DNA of 64,000 bases from Solidesulfovibrio carbinolicus (GCF_004135975.1 NZ_CP026538.1:4173501-4237500), one strand, 5' to 3'. Shown: positions 32,689 to 42,126, numbered from the stretch's first letter. Numbers and translations are program-made. Notes: generated by a model from the letters alone, not told the origin.

Positions 32689-35355
32689 ATGTCCCTGGCC
32701 AATCGGCTCGGTTTTTCCCAAACGCCCCTTTTTCTCGTGGACGGCAGCGCCTACATCTACCGGGGCTACCATGCCTTTCGCGACCTGGCCCGGTCCGACG
32801 GCTTCCCGACCAGCGCCTTGTTTATGATTTTTCGACTCCTGTTCAAGATTCTCAAAGAACAGGAGCCGCGCCATCTGGTCTTCTTCCTCGACGGCAAGGG
32901 GCCGACCTTCCGCAGCAACATCTATGCCGCCTACAAAGCCAACCGCGAGGCCATGCCCGAACCCCTGGCCCGCCAGCTTGAGCCCCTGCGCCAGGGCCTC
33001 GGCCTGCTTGGCGTGCCGGTCATCATCCCCCAGGGAGCCGAGGCCGACGACGGCATCGCCAGCCTGGCCGCCCGGTTCTCGTCGAATCTGCCCGTGGTCA
33101 TCGTCGGTGCGGACAAGGACCTCAAACAGTGCTTAAGCGACCGGGTGGTCCTCTACGATCCCTCGGGCAAGGCCGAAAAAATCACCACCCTGGCCGATTT
33201 CACCGCCGACTGCGGCATCGCCCCGGCTTCCTGGCCCGACCTGCAAGCCCTGGTCGGCGACACCAGCGACAACATCCCCGGTATCCCCGGGGTCGGCCCC
33301 AAAACGGCCCTGGACATCCTGCGCCAGCTGCCCACCCTGGAAGCGGTGCGCGACGGCCTGGACACGATCAAGCCGAAAGTGCGCGACAAGATCGTCCCCC
33401 TTATGGACGAGCTTTTCATCTACCGGGAACTCACACGCCTGAAAACCGACATCCTGCCGGACACGGGCCTTGACGACGCCCGGCTTGGCGCACCCGACGC
33501 CAAGGCCCTGCGCGAATTCCTGCTGGCTTATGAGCTGCGTAATCTGGCCCGGGACATCCCCGGCCAACCGCCGGCCGCGGCCGGATCGGCCACGTCGGCC
33601 GCGCCGGCCGCGTCGGCCGGACCACGCGCGGCCCAGCTGTCGCTTTTTGATGCCCCACGGCCGGACGTTGCCCAGTCCGCAGGCACCTTGTCTGCCCCCC
33701 CCGCCGCCGTGCCGGCCCCGGTCGCCTTCACCCCCCTGGACGAACTGCCTGACCCGGCCGGCAGGCAACTGGCCCTGGTCCCCCTGGAAACAGGCTACAG
33801 CCTGTCCTACGGCCCGGATGAATACGGCATTGATCCCACGCCCGACGCCTTGGCCGCCTTCCTGGCCCGGGCCGACCGGGCGGCCGTGCCCTCGGTCAAG
33901 GCCCTTTTGTCCGCCAGCCCGGCTTTTGCCGCCGTGCCCCTGGTCGTCTGGTTCGACCTGGGACTGGCCGCCTATCTGCTCAATCCCGAGAGCCGGGCCT
34001 ACGCCTTTGACCGGCTGCGCGACAGCCTGTTTGCCGACCCTTCCGTGGACACCGAGGGCGTGTCCCCCACGGACAACGCCCGGGCGGCCGCCCTTTTGGC
34101 CGACGTTCTGGCCGCCCGGCTGGAAACGGCCGGCCTGTCCAGGCTGGTGGCCGAACTGGAAATGCCGCTGGTTCCGGTGCTCGTGGCCATGGAACGGGCC
34201 GGCATCGGCATCGACAAGGCGGCCTTTGCCGCCTTTGCCGACGAGGTCGCCGGCCGGCTGGCGATCCTGGAAACCGACATCGCGGCCCTGGCCGGCAAGC
34301 CGTTTAATCCGCGCTCCAGCCAGCAGCTGGGCGAGATCCTCTACACCGACCTGGGGCTCAAGGCCCACGGCAAGACCCCGGGCGGCGCGGCCTCGACCTC
34401 CCAGGACGCCCTGGAACGCCTGGCCGGGGCGCACCCGCTGGTGGACCGCATCCTGGAATTCCGCAAGCTCGAAAAACTCAGGTCCACCTACCTCGCCCCC
34501 ATGCCGGCCCTGGCCGACAGGGACTCACGCATCCATACGACGCTTAACAACATGGCCACGGCCACCGGCCGGCTCTCCAGCTCCAATCCCAATCTCCAAA
34601 ACATCCCCATCCGCGGCGAATTCGGCCGGCGGATGCGCGACTGCTTCACGGCCGGTCCGGGCAACCGGCTTGTGGCCGCCGACTATTCCCAGATCGAGCT
34701 GCGGGTGCTGGCCCATCTGTCCGGCGAACCGGCACTGCTGGACGCCTTTGCCCACGGAGCCGACATCCATGCCCGCACGGCTTCGATCCTTTTCGACAAA
34801 CCCGAGGAGACCGTGGCCCCGGACGAACGCCGGCAAGCCAAGACCATCAACTTCGGCCTGCTCTACGGCATGGGACCGCAAAAGCTGTCCCGCGACCTCG
34901 GCATCAAGCTCGACGCGGCCAAGGCTTTCATTGCCCGCTACTTTGAGCGTCTGCCCGGGCTGTCCGCCTTTTACGAAGGCATTGTCGAGGCGGCCAAGCG
35001 CGACGGCTTCGTCACAACCCTGGCAGGGCGGCGGCGGCTGTTGCCCGACATCGGCTCGGCCAACAGCCAGCTGTCCTCCCAGGCCCGGCGGCAGGCCATC
35101 AACACCGTGGTCCAGGGCGGCGCGGCCGACATCATCAAAATGGCCATGCTGGCCGCTGCCGACGACACCGAACTGGCCGGCCTGGGGGCGGTGCTCGTGC
35201 TCCAGATCCACGACGAACTGCTGCTGGAAACGCCCGAGGCGGCGGCCAAGGAAGCCGGAGCCCGGCTGGCCGGCCTCATGACGGGCGTGATTTCCCTGGC
35301 CGTGCCCCTGGAAGTGGACTGGGGGACCGGGCGCACCTGGGGCGAGGCCCACTGA
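32689..35355 (+). CDS. polA: DNA polymerase I, proofreading site apparently lost
   Basis: 888 residues. Domain order is the 5'-3' exonuclease (1 to about 290, FLVDGSAYIYRGYHAF start; GDTSDNIPGIPGVGPKTA helix-hairpin-helix), a Pro/Ala linker, a short degenerate 3'-5' exonuclease-like region (about 350-470), and an intact family A polymerase (motif A AADYSQIELRVLAHL, motif B RRQAKTINFGLLYGMG, motif C LQIHDELLLE). In the exonuclease region the DTET motif is replaced (ALVPLETG) and the YxxxD motif is not visible, so proofreading is probably absent. AGGAGG at 32677-32682 abuts the ATG at 32683 but is well spaced for the ATG at 32689, which I prefer. Confidence 0.95.
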   Translation: MSLANRLGFSQTPLFLVDGSAYIYRGYHAFRDLARSDGFPTSALFMIFRLLFKILKEQEPRHLVFFLDGKGPTFRSNIYAAYKANREAMPEPLARQLEPLRQGLGLLGVPVIIPQGAEADDGIASLAARFSSNLPVVIVGADKDLKQCLSDRVVLYDPSGKAEKITTLADFTADCGIAPASWPDLQALVGDTSDNIPGIPGVGPKTALDILRQLPTLEAVRDGLDTIKPKVRDKIVPLMDELFIYRELTRLKTDILPDTGLDDARLGAPDAKALREFLLAYELRNLARDIPGQPPAAAGSATSAAPAASAGPRAAQLSLFDAPRPDVAQSAGTLSAPPAAVPAPVAFTPLDELPDPAGRQLALVPLETGYSLSYGPDEYGIDPTPDALAAFLARADRAAVPSVKALLSASPAFAAVPLVVWFDLGLAAYLLNPESRAYAFDRLRDSLFADPSVDTEGVSPTDNARAAALLADVLAARLETAGLSRLVAELEMPLVPVLVAMERAGIGIDKAAFAAFADEVAGRLAILETDIAALAGKPFNPRSSQQLGEILYTDLGLKAHGKTPGGAASTSQDALERLAGAHPLVDRILEFRKLEKLRSTYLAPMPALADRDSRIHTTLNNMATATGRLSSSNPNLQNIPIRGEFGRRMRDCFTAGPGNRLVAADYSQIELRVLAHLSGEPALLDAFAHGADIHARTASILFDKPEETVAPDERRQAKTINFGLLYGMGPQKLSRDLGIKLDAAKAFIARYFERLPGLSAFYEGIVEAAKRDGFVTTLAGRRRLLPDIGSANSQLSSQARRQAINTVVQGGAADIIKMAMLAAADDTELAGLGAVLVLQIHDELLLETPEAAAKEAGARLAGLMTGVISLAVPLEVDWGTGRTWGEAH

Positions 35356-35473
35356 TCGCGACCGACGCATTTGGGCCGGGCACATGGGGCTTTTCAACCC
35401 GGGCAAAGTGCCCTACCATCATCCAGATTCGGTTTTTTCCCAAACGCAACAGGAACCACAAGGAACCGACGGG

Positions 35474-36295
35474 ATGCCGCCATCCGCCAAGTCCATCCGG
35501 GAAGATCTGGCCCGGGCCAAGGCCGCCTACGCCAAGAACGACGAACTGCGCGCCGTGCAGCTGTTGGCCGGGGCTTTTCGTTCCTTTACTGCGGTCAAGC
35601 TGGCCGGCAGCGACCGAGCGCCCATCGAAAGCCTGTTTCGGGAATGTCTGACCAACATCGGCAAGCTCGACGGCGTCAAGAAATACGCGCCAAGCGGCGT
35701 TCCTTACCTCAAGGGCCAAGAGCCCAAGCTGGCCGCGTTCATGGCCTCCCTGGCCAAAAAAATGGAGGCCGATCTGGCCGAGGAGGGGTTGGAGGCCATG
35801 CGCCAGCGCAAGCTGCGCATCGACCATGCCGTCATCAAGGGCACCAAGCTTCTGGCCGACGGCAACCTGCTCGAAGCCCAACGCAATTTCCGGGCCGCCG
35901 TGGAAGAGTATATTGACGAGGCCGGGCTTTTTCCGCTTATTGCCGGCCGCCTCATCGACGCCGGCCATCACAAGGCTTCGCTGGAGTATTTGAAACGCGC
36001 CCTGGAAGAGTCACCGGACAATCAGCGCATCTACGACTTCCTGCTTCAGGTTGGCGGCAAGGCCGAGGAATGGGCCGCCGTGGAGCGCGTCCTGCTCGAC
36101 GCCAAGGGCAAAACCAGCGTTCCGGCGCTGTTCGATCAGACGCTGTCCCTGGCCGCTGCCCGTCTGGGGCATTGGGAAGTGGCCAAGGCCGCCGCCGCCC
36201 AGGCCCTGGCCGCCGATCCGGGGCTTACCGACGCCAAGCGCGTCTACGCGGCTGCGACCCAAAAGCTGGCCCAGCCGGCCGCGCCGCCCCAGTAA
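35474..36295 (+). CDS. Tetratricopeptide-repeat-like protein
   Basis: 273 residues from the ATG at 35474, with AAGGAACC upstream; an ATG at 35384 in the same frame would add 30 residues. The protein is helical with repeats of the TPR type in the second half (GTKLLADGNLLEAQRNFRAA, DAGHHKASLEYLKRALEESP, LGHWEVAKAAAAQALAADPG), fitting a scaffold or adaptor role. No signal peptide or membrane helix. It lies 118 bp after polA on the same strand and is convergent with the dsr-linked minus-strand genes. Partner unknown. Confidence 0.75.
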   Translation: MPPSAKSIREDLARAKAAYAKNDELRAVQLLAGAFRSFTAVKLAGSDRAPIESLFRECLTNIGKLDGVKKYAPSGVPYLKGQEPKLAAFMASLAKKMEADLAEEGLEAMRQRKLRIDHAVIKGTKLLADGNLLEAQRNFRAAVEEYIDEAGLFPLIAGRLIDAGHHKASLEYLKRALEESPDNQRIYDFLLQVGGKAEEWAAVERVLLDAKGKTSVPALFDQTLSLAAARLGHWEVAKAAAAQALAADPGLTDAKRVYAAATQKLAQPAAPPQ

Positions 36296-36444
36296 GCCCG
36301 CCACTCCAAGGTCCAAACGCCCGGGACGTCGGGTCCTGGCGCAATTTCCACCCCCCTGCGCCCACTTCCCACAGGCCAATGCGCCAACGGCTGGGCTCAT
36401 TCCAGAGTGTCCAAGAGGCGAAGCGGGCAGTGTGCTGCGCGCTT

Positions 36445-37509
36445 CTATTCCTGCGCGGTTTCCAGGCCGCGCCCTAGGGCCTCGACCACCACGGCCGCAT
36501 GGTCCGGCCAGGCCGTGGCCAACAGCGCCGCCTCGTCGTCCGGGCAGGGCCAGGCCAGGCCTTCGGCGGCCCGGGCCAGTTCCTCGGCCGTAAACGACCC
36601 CAGGAATTCGAGCAGTCCGGCGCGACGAGGCGCTTCCAGCTCCAAGGCCCCCAGGCCATCGAGAAAACCTTCCACCGCCGCCTCGGCCACTTCCGGCCCG
36701 GCCACGACCAGTTCCCCCACGCCTTCCACCCGATCCAGGCGCAGGCGCATGGTCAGATTGGTGAAAAAGGCCAACGCCGCGAACTTCTCGGCCAACTCGC
36801 CGGCCGCCGAAAAATCCCGGGACGCGCCGTAGCCGCGTACGGTGATGAGCCGTACCGAAACGCCTGTCGCATCGACCCGGGCCACGAAATCCCCGGCGGC
36901 ATGATGCCACGGCCCGATGCTCGCGCCGGTGGCGACATGGTAATAGCGGGTGAGGATGGCGGCGGCCTGCCGGTAGAGTTCCCGGGCCTGGGCCGGGGAA
37001 AGGGTCCGCGTCCCGGCGTCGTAGTCCCAAAGGCTGACCTGTCCAGCGCCGTTTTGGTGGAATTCGTGGTAGCCGGCGAACCAGTCTTCGAGGAGAAAGG
37101 CCAGGCCGTCGTGCTCGGCAAAGGCGTGGGGGGCGGGCAGGAATTCCGGCGTGAAATTGTCGCGAAGCCCGGCCAGCAACCCGGCTTCCAGTTCCAGCAT
37201 GGCCCGGGCCTCGGCCGTGGCGGCCACGTTGACGCACAGCTTGGTTTCACGGCCATCGACGGTCAGGGTGAGGCTGGCTGGATGGTAGAGCGCGCCGTGT
37301 TTTTCCGCCCGAAGCGACACTGTCTCCAGTTCGCCGCCGCCCAGCCCGGCCAGGATCGAACGCACCGGCTCATGGGTGACGAAAGCTTCCAACCCGTCGA
37401 AATACCGTCCGTAGTCCAGCCCTTCGGCCCCTTCCACGGCCACGCCGGCCAGTTCGGGCTTCCAGGCGATCAGCCCCCCCGGTGAAGCAATCTGCCGCAC
37501 GACACGCAT
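36445..37509 (-). CDS. Unknown protein downstream of cobB/dsrN
   Basis: 354 residues from the ATG at 37509; the frame extends to 37581 only through a repeat element and is a false extension. Mixed alpha/beta with kinase-like spacing: an early strand region with EKHGALYHPASLTLTVDG, then FAEHDGLAFLLEDWFAGYHE, and GASIGPWHHAAGDFVARVD, faintly recalling aminoglycoside-phosphotransferase folds (an E-D pair and an H-x-x-x-D-like segment). I cannot support that assignment. It is the fifth minus-strand gene after dsrA, dsrB, dsrD and cobB, separated from cobB by a 3'-end palindromic element, so it may have its own expression. Role in sulfite reduction is open. Confidence 0.7.
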   Translation of the reverse strand: MRVVRQIASPGGLIAWKPELAGVAVEGAEGLDYGRYFDGLEAFVTHEPVRSILAGLGGGELETVSLRAEKHGALYHPASLTLTVDGRETKLCVNVAATAEARAMLELEAGLLAGLRDNFTPEFLPAPHAFAEHDGLAFLLEDWFAGYHEFHQNGAGQVSLWDYDAGTRTLSPAQARELYRQAAAILTRYYHVATGASIGPWHHAAGDFVARVDATGVSVRLITVRGYGASRDFSAAGELAEKFAALAFFTNLTMRLRLDRVEGVGELVVAGPEVAEAAVEGFLDGLGALELEAPRRAGLLEFLGSFTAEELARAAEGLAWPCPDDEAALLATAWPDHAAVVVEALGRGLETAQE

Positions 37510-37540
37510 CGTTGACTCCTTCTCCCCCTTTCCCCCTATC

Positions 37541-37580
37541 GGGGGGTCCGGGGGCCTCAGGCCCCCGGCCGCCGGAGGCA
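37541..37580 (-). repeat. 3'-end palindromic element, copy 4
   Basis: Core CCGGGGGCCT-C-AGGCCCCCGG (37548-37568), with GCCTCCGGCGGC on the cobB side, starting 2 bp after the cobB stop on the minus strand. Confidence 0.85.
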
Positions 37581-37582
37581 TC

Positions 37583-39013
37583 TTACTTCTTCTTCTCGCC
37601 CCGCGTGCGGTAAGCGCTGGCAGCGGCGACGAAATTGGGGGCCCAGTGGGGCGCGCCGTCGGCGTGGATGTGGGTGTAGGCGGCGAAGGTGTTGGCCGTT
37701 ACCAGGCCGTCCAGGCCGGCCAACATGCCTACGCCGCGTTCCATGACCAGGGCGAAGGCTTCGGGGCCGGGCAAGGGGGGGACGTCACCGGGGCAGGAGC
37801 CGATGGCCGCCTGGCATTTGGAGTAGTGGAACTCGTGGCCGCGCAGCACCGTGCCCACGGGATGGAAGGGATTGTCGCGCACCACGGCGGCCAGGCTGTA
37901 GCCCAGGCCCTGGGGCCGGGCGCACAGGGTGGTGGTCACGGGAAAGACGCCGGCCATGGGATGGACCGTGCCGGCCACGTCGAGTCCCTGGCACAGGTAC
38001 ATGAAGCCGCCGCACTCGGCATAGATAGGCAGGCCGTCCCGGGACAGCCGGCGCACCCGCTCGCGGGTGGCGGCGCTGGCGGCGATGGACTCGACGTGGG
38101 TTTCGGGGAAACCGCCGCCGAGGTAGAGGCCGTCGAGTTCCGGCCAGGGCGCGTCGTCCAGGATGCTGACCGGGACGAGGCGCGCGCCGGCCCGCTCCAG
38201 GGCTTCGAGATTTTCCGGGTAATAAAACCACAGGGCGGCGTCGCGCACCACACCGATGGCCGGTTGGCCGGCAGCGGCGGTAGAGGCCGAGCAGACCGGC
38301 GGCAGGCTGTCCGGCAGGTCCGGGGCGCTTTGGGCGATGGCCAGCAGGCGGTCCAGGTCCACGTGGTCGGCCACGATCTTGGCGATACCGTCGAGGATGG
38401 GGTCCACGGCGTCGTGTTCGCGGTTGGAGACCAGCCCCATGTGGCGTTCGGGGATGGGATTCTCGGCGATCTTGGGCAGCTGGCCCAGGACCGGCACGTG
38501 GGCCAGGGTTTCGATGGCTTCGCGCAGGATGTCGCGGTGGCGCGGGCCGGCGGTGCGGTTTAAGACCACGCCGGCCAGATTGAGGCCGGGTTCGAAGGCG
38601 GCCACGCCGGCCACGATGGCGGCGGCGGTGCGGGTCATCTTGGTGGCGTCGAGGATGAGGACCACGGGGGCGGCCAGGCTTCGGGCCAAGGCAGCGGTGG
38701 AGCAGGAGCCGGCCACGTCCATGCCGTCAAAGAGGCCGCGGTTGCCTTCGACGATACTGACGTCGCAGCCGTCGGATTTTTCGAGGAAAAGGGAGGGGAT
38801 GCGTTCGGGAGGCAAGAGAAAAGGGTCCAGATTGGTGGCGTCGCGGCCGGCGGCGAGGCCGAGCCAGGCGGCGTCAATGTAATCCGGACCCTTTTTGAAC
38901 GGACGGACGCGAAGACCTGTCTGGGCCAGGGCCCGGCAGACGCCGAGGGAGAGGATGGTTTTCCCGGCCCCCCCGGAGAGTCCGGCCAGGACCAGACGCG
39001 GACGATAGTTCAC
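37583..39013 (-). CDS. dsrN: CobB/CbiA-type amidotransferase, probable siroheme amidase (DsrN-like)
   Basis: 476 residues. The N-terminal half is a CobB/CbiA ATP-binding domain with P-loop GLSGGAGKTILSLGVCRAL and the KGPDYIDAAW segment. The C-terminal half is a class I glutamine amidotransferase with the catalytic Cys in YAECGGFMYLCQG. Family members amidate the a,c-acetate groups of cobyrinate. In Dsr gene clusters the homologue DsrN is known or thought to amidate siroheme to siroamide for DsrAB. Position 157 bp after dsrD on the same strand supports that role, though a cobalamin role cannot be excluded. Starts with GTG at 39013. Confidence 0.85.
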   Translation of the reverse strand: MNYRPRLVLAGLSGGAGKTILSLGVCRALAQTGLRVRPFKKGPDYIDAAWLGLAAGRDATNLDPFLLPPERIPSLFLEKSDGCDVSIVEGNRGLFDGMDVAGSCSTAALARSLAAPVVLILDATKMTRTAAAIVAGVAAFEPGLNLAGVVLNRTAGPRHRDILREAIETLAHVPVLGQLPKIAENPIPERHMGLVSNREHDAVDPILDGIAKIVADHVDLDRLLAIAQSAPDLPDSLPPVCSASTAAAGQPAIGVVRDAALWFYYPENLEALERAGARLVPVSILDDAPWPELDGLYLGGGFPETHVESIAASAATRERVRRLSRDGLPIYAECGGFMYLCQGLDVAGTVHPMAGVFPVTTTLCARPQGLGYSLAAVVRDNPFHPVGTVLRGHEFHYSKCQAAIGSCPGDVPPLPGPEAFALVMERGVGMLAGLDGLVTANTFAAYTHIHADGAPHWAPNFVAAASAYRTRGEKKK

Positions 39014-39170
39014 GGCGCGTGTCTTTTGGCGCGCTCGCGCGCGTCGGAAAGTTCGGGTTTCACGAAGCGGTCCCGCAAGAGCCGCTGGGGCGTGTCGTGA
39101 ACGGCGAGGTTCGGGCCAGGCCGTCGCGGCTTGCCGGTCGGGGTCGCGAAACGCAACGCGCCGTCGGCGA

Positions 39171-39398
39171 CTATTCTTCCTCGGCCTTCTGCTTGCCGGC
39201 GCCGGTCATGCCGTACATGGTGGTGGAGCCGCTGGACCAGAATTCCAGCTTGCCCTCGTTGACCAGCTCGGTGAGGATCTTTTTCACTTCGCGCTGCTTT
39301 TTGTCCGGGAAGATCTTGCAGAAATCGCTGAAGTAAAACTTGGACTTGCCCGTCTTCCCCGTGAGGAACTCGAGAACTTGCTCTTTCTCGGAAGGCAT
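39171..39398 (-). CDS. dsrD: DsrD, winged-helix activator of sulfite reductase
   Basis: 75 residues, the normal size of DsrD, a small winged-helix protein found beside dsrAB in sulfate reducers and reported to activate DsrAB allosterically. Landmarks are the FYFSDFCKIFPDKKQREVKK helix pair and the KLEFWSSGSTTMYGM wing. GGGAG precedes the ATG at 39398. It is 60 bp after the dsrB stop, with a strong hairpin in between, and 157 bp before cobB/dsrN. Confidence 0.97.
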   Translation of the reverse strand: MPSEKEQVLEFLTGKTGKSKFYFSDFCKIFPDKKQREVKKILTELVNEGKLEFWSSGSTTMYGMTGAGKQKAEEE

Positions 39399-39420
39399 GC
39401 CGTGCTCCCTTTGTTTTGAT

Positions 39421-39446
39421 CCGGGCGGGGAGGATTCCCCGCCCGG
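39421..39446 (-). other. Intercistronic hairpin between dsrB and dsrD
   Basis: CCGGGCGGGG and CCCCGCCCGG form a perfect 10-bp stem with a 6-nt loop, 12 bp past the dsrB stop and 22 bp before the dsrD start. There is no T-run. It could protect the dsrAB message 3' end or partly attenuate dsrD. Confidence 0.8.
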
Positions 39447-39458
39447 AAGTTATTGACT

Positions 39459-40622
39459 CTAGGCTTCGACGTGCTTCGTGAACTTGAACTGGGTGCTCTG
39501 GCGCCACGTGTAGTAGGCCGGATCACGGAAGTCGTCGATGCAGTGGTGGGTGAACTCCAGATCGCACAGCTCGAAGAACTTTTCCCAGCCGATGCGCTCG
39601 GCCCATTCGCCCAGGCGCTCGTACTTGCGGGCTTCCTTGGCGTACACTTCGACGATCTGCTTGATCATCTTGGTCAGCGTCGGCCAGCGGGGCGGCTCGT
39701 TGGGGATAAAGGCCACGACGACCTTGGAGAACTTCGGCATGGAGATGCGGTTGGACACCTTGCCGCCGACCATGAGCACGATGCCGTCGCCCTCGCCGGA
39801 AGCGAGCGGCATGGCCGGGCACATGGTGTAGCAGTTGCCGCAGTACATGCAGCGCGAGGCGTTGACCGCAACGGAGTTGACCTTCTTGCCGTCGATTTCA
39901 ACCTTGGCCGGCTTGATGGCGCCGGTGGGGCAGGCGGAAACGGCCAGGGGCACTTCGCAGATGTTGTCCAGGCGGTCGTGCTCGACGATGGGGGGCTTGC
40001 GGTGGATGCCGACGATGCCGATGTCGGAGCAGTGGACCGCGCCGCACATGTTGAGGCAGCAGGCCAGGGAGATGCGCACCATGGCCGGCAGGGTCATGGT
40101 CTGGAAGTACTCGAACATCTCGTCCATGACGGCCTTGACCGGGCCGGAGGCGTCGGTGGCCGGGGTGTGGCAGTGGGCGTAACCCTGGGTGTGGACGATG
40201 TTGGAGACGCAAGCGCCGGTGCCGCCGACCGGGAACTTCTGGCTGCCGCCAGCGAACTTGCGGGAAGCCAGATCGGCCAGCAGGCCTTCCACGGCGGCTT
40301 CGGTCTCGACCATGAATTCCACGTTGTTACGCGTGGTGAAGCGCAGGTGGCCGCCGCAGTGCTTCTCGGCGATCTCGCAGATCTCGCGGATGTGCGTGAC
40401 GCTCATGAGGCGGGCAGCGCCGACGCGCACGGTGTAGACCACGTCGCCGGACAGGCCGACGTGCTTGAGCACGCCGGGTTTGACGATCTCGTGGTAGTCC
40501 CACTGACCTTTGTTCTTTTTGATGACCGGCGGATAGAACTCCTCGAAATGACGAGGACCAATATCCGTGATCCGGTTTTCCATGGGCTTGTCGGGATTGT
40601 ATCCGGAAGAGATGAATGCCAT
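39459..40622 (-). CDS. dsrB: Dissimilatory sulfite reductase beta subunit
   Basis: 387 residues, the catalytic-siroheme-bearing subunit of DsrAB, which reduces sulfite with DsrC as co-substrate in the cytoplasm. The siroheme/[4Fe-4S] ligands lie in the [12 protein letters not shown] region. The inserted ferredoxin domain carries [12 protein letters not shown] and a CPTG motif, and the early [13 protein letters not shown] strand is typical. It starts 16 bp after dsrA. The C-terminus ([20 protein letters not shown]) matches the DsrB family pattern. Full length, no frameshift. Confidence 0.98.
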   Translation of the reverse strand: MAFISSGYNPDKPMENRITDIGPRHFEEFYPPVIKKNKGQWDYHEIVKPGVLKHVGLSGDVVYTVRVGAARLMSVTHIREICEIAEKHCGGHLRFTTRNNVEFMVETEAAVEGLLADLASRKFAGGSQKFPVGGTGACVSNIVHTQGYAHCHTPATDASGPVKAVMDEMFEYFQTMTLPAMVRISLACCLNMCGAVHCSDIGIVGIHRKPPIVEHDRLDNICEVPLAVSACPTGAIKPAKVEIDGKKVNSVAVNASRCMYCGNCYTMCPAMPLASGEGDGIVLMVGGKVSNRISMPKFSKVVVAFIPNEPPRWPTLTKMIKQIVEVYAKEARKYERLGEWAERIGWEKFFELCDLEFTHHCIDDFRDPAYYTWRQSTQFKFTKHVEA

Positions 40623-40638
40623 TTCTTGTGTCCCCCGC

Positions 40639-41952
40639 TTATCTCATGTGTCTCTGGCGATAGGCCTTTTCGTCATGGGCAAAGCCGCCGGGCACTTCTT
40701 CTTCCTTGAAGAAGATGTACGGGTTGGAGCGCGGCTCTTTGACATGCTGCGGCATGGCCTTGATGTTGGTGACCTCAAGCAGCTTCTGGAAGGAGAGACG
40801 CTTCATGGTCTCGCCCACGCGCTCGCGGTTCTTGCCTTCTTCCATCCACCAGTCCCAGATGTTCTCGATGACTTCCTTGATCTCGTCGTAGGGATTCTCC
40901 ACCACGACGAAGGGAACGAGCAGGGAGGACATCTGCGCGCCGTCCAGGATGGGGGCCTTGGCGCCCAGCAGGATCGAAGCGCCGGTCTCGGCGCCGATCT
41001 TCACGGCAGCGGGCATCGTGTTGATGCAGTGCATGCAGCGGGTGCAGTTGGCGTTGTCGATGGACAGCTTGGCGCCGTCGTAGCTCATGCAGCCGGTGGG
41101 GCAGCGATCAACGACTTCGGCCACGATGTCGAACTTGCCCCAGTCGCGGCCGGAGTGGGAGCCGCCGCCCGGCTTGAACTCGCCGGCAACGTAGGCTTTC
41201 ACGCGGTCCTGGTCGATGCGGATGTCGTCCTTCCAGGTGCCGATGACCGAGAAGTCGGAACGGGCGATGGAAGCGACGCAGCCGTTGGGGCAGCCGTCGA
41301 ACTTGAACTTGAACTTGTAGGGGAAGGCCGGGCGGTGCAGCTCGTCCTGATAGTCGTTGGTCAGGGTGTGGCACAGATCCTGGGTGTCGTAGCAGGCGAA
41401 TTCGCAGCGCGAGGAGCCCAGGCAGTCGGCCGGGGTGCGCAGGTTGCCGCCCGAGCCGCCGAGGTCGGTGTTCATCTTGTGGGTGACGTCGAAGAAAATT
41501 TCTTCCAGCTGCGGGGTGGTGGTGCCCAGCAGCACGATGTCACCGGTGGAGCCGTGCATGTTGGTCAGGCCGGAACCGCGCAGGTCCCAGATGTCCATGA
41601 TGCCGCGCAGGTAATCGGCGGTGTAGTACTTGCCGGAGGGCTGGGCCAGACGCACGGTGTGGAAGTGCGCGACGCCGGGGAACATTTCGGGCTGGTCGCA
41701 GTAACGGCCGATGACGCCGCCGCCGTAACCGAACACGCCGACGATGCCGCCGTGCTTCCAGTGGGTCTCTTTGTCCTTGAAGGAGAGTTCCAGAACGCCG
41801 AGCAGATCGTCGGGGCAGTCAACGGGGACCTGATAGTCCAGGCCGTCGGGGTTGGCGGCCCGGTGAGCGGCCTCCTGCTTGATGTCGGACACGAAGCTGG
41901 GCCAGGGCCCAGTTTCGAGCTGGTCCAACAAGGGGGTTTGGTGTTTCGCCAT
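40639..41952 (-). CDS. dsrA: Dissimilatory sulfite reductase alpha subunit
   Basis: 437 residues, the alpha subunit of the sulfite reductase. Cluster-coupled siroheme ligands are CLGSSRC (C-x5-C) and CPNGC (C-x3-C); the ferredoxin domain has NCTRCMHC with CPTGC before it. The N-terminal [20 protein letters not shown] is typical. GGAGGAAG precedes the ATG at 41952. It is the first gene of dsrA-dsrB-dsrD-cobB and sits behind a candidate housekeeping promoter with a long leader. DsrAB identification is certain from the two subunits together. Confidence 0.98.
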   Translation of the reverse strand: MAKHQTPLLDQLETGPWPSFVSDIKQEAAHRAANPDGLDYQVPVDCPDDLLGVLELSFKDKETHWKHGGIVGVFGYGGGVIGRYCDQPEMFPGVAHFHTVRLAQPSGKYYTADYLRGIMDIWDLRGSGLTNMHGSTGDIVLLGTTTPQLEEIFFDVTHKMNTDLGGSGGNLRTPADCLGSSRCEFACYDTQDLCHTLTNDYQDELHRPAFPYKFKFKFDGCPNGCVASIARSDFSVIGTWKDDIRIDQDRVKAYVAGEFKPGGGSHSGRDWGKFDIVAEVVDRCPTGCMSYDGAKLSIDNANCTRCMHCINTMPAAVKIGAETGASILLGAKAPILDGAQMSSLLVPFVVVENPYDEIKEVIENIWDWWMEEGKNRERVGETMKRLSFQKLLEVTNIKAMPQHVKEPRSNPYIFFKEEEVPGGFAHDEKAYRQRHMR

Positions 41953-42126
41953 TTGCTTCCTCCAGTGGGGTTTGAAGAGTTACCGCCTTAACCAGCTAAC
42001 ACGCGCTCCGGCGGGACGGGCCTCGCCTTGCGCCCTCCCCACCGACCGACCCTGCTCGCCGACGTGTGGGGTGTTATTCAATGGGGATTGCAACGTAAAA
42101 CGTGAAGTTTTGAACAATCGCGCCTG
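41953..42126 (-). promoter_or_regulatory. dsrA leader region
   Basis: The predicted leader has an A+T-rich upstream third and a G+C-rich lower part. I see no known riboswitch. It holds no gene on either strand. Confidence 0.4.

Noticed and set aside
33470..35281. A 603-codon frame inside polA
   Set aside because: Pro/Arg/Thr-rich shadow in another frame of a clear DNA polymerase I gene.
37510..37581. N-terminal extension of the gene at 36445-37509
   Set aside because: The extra codons are the palindromic repeat element read as protein.
39014..39170. Possible extra small gene between dsrN and dsrD
   Set aside because: 157 bp with no ribosome site or convincing frame.
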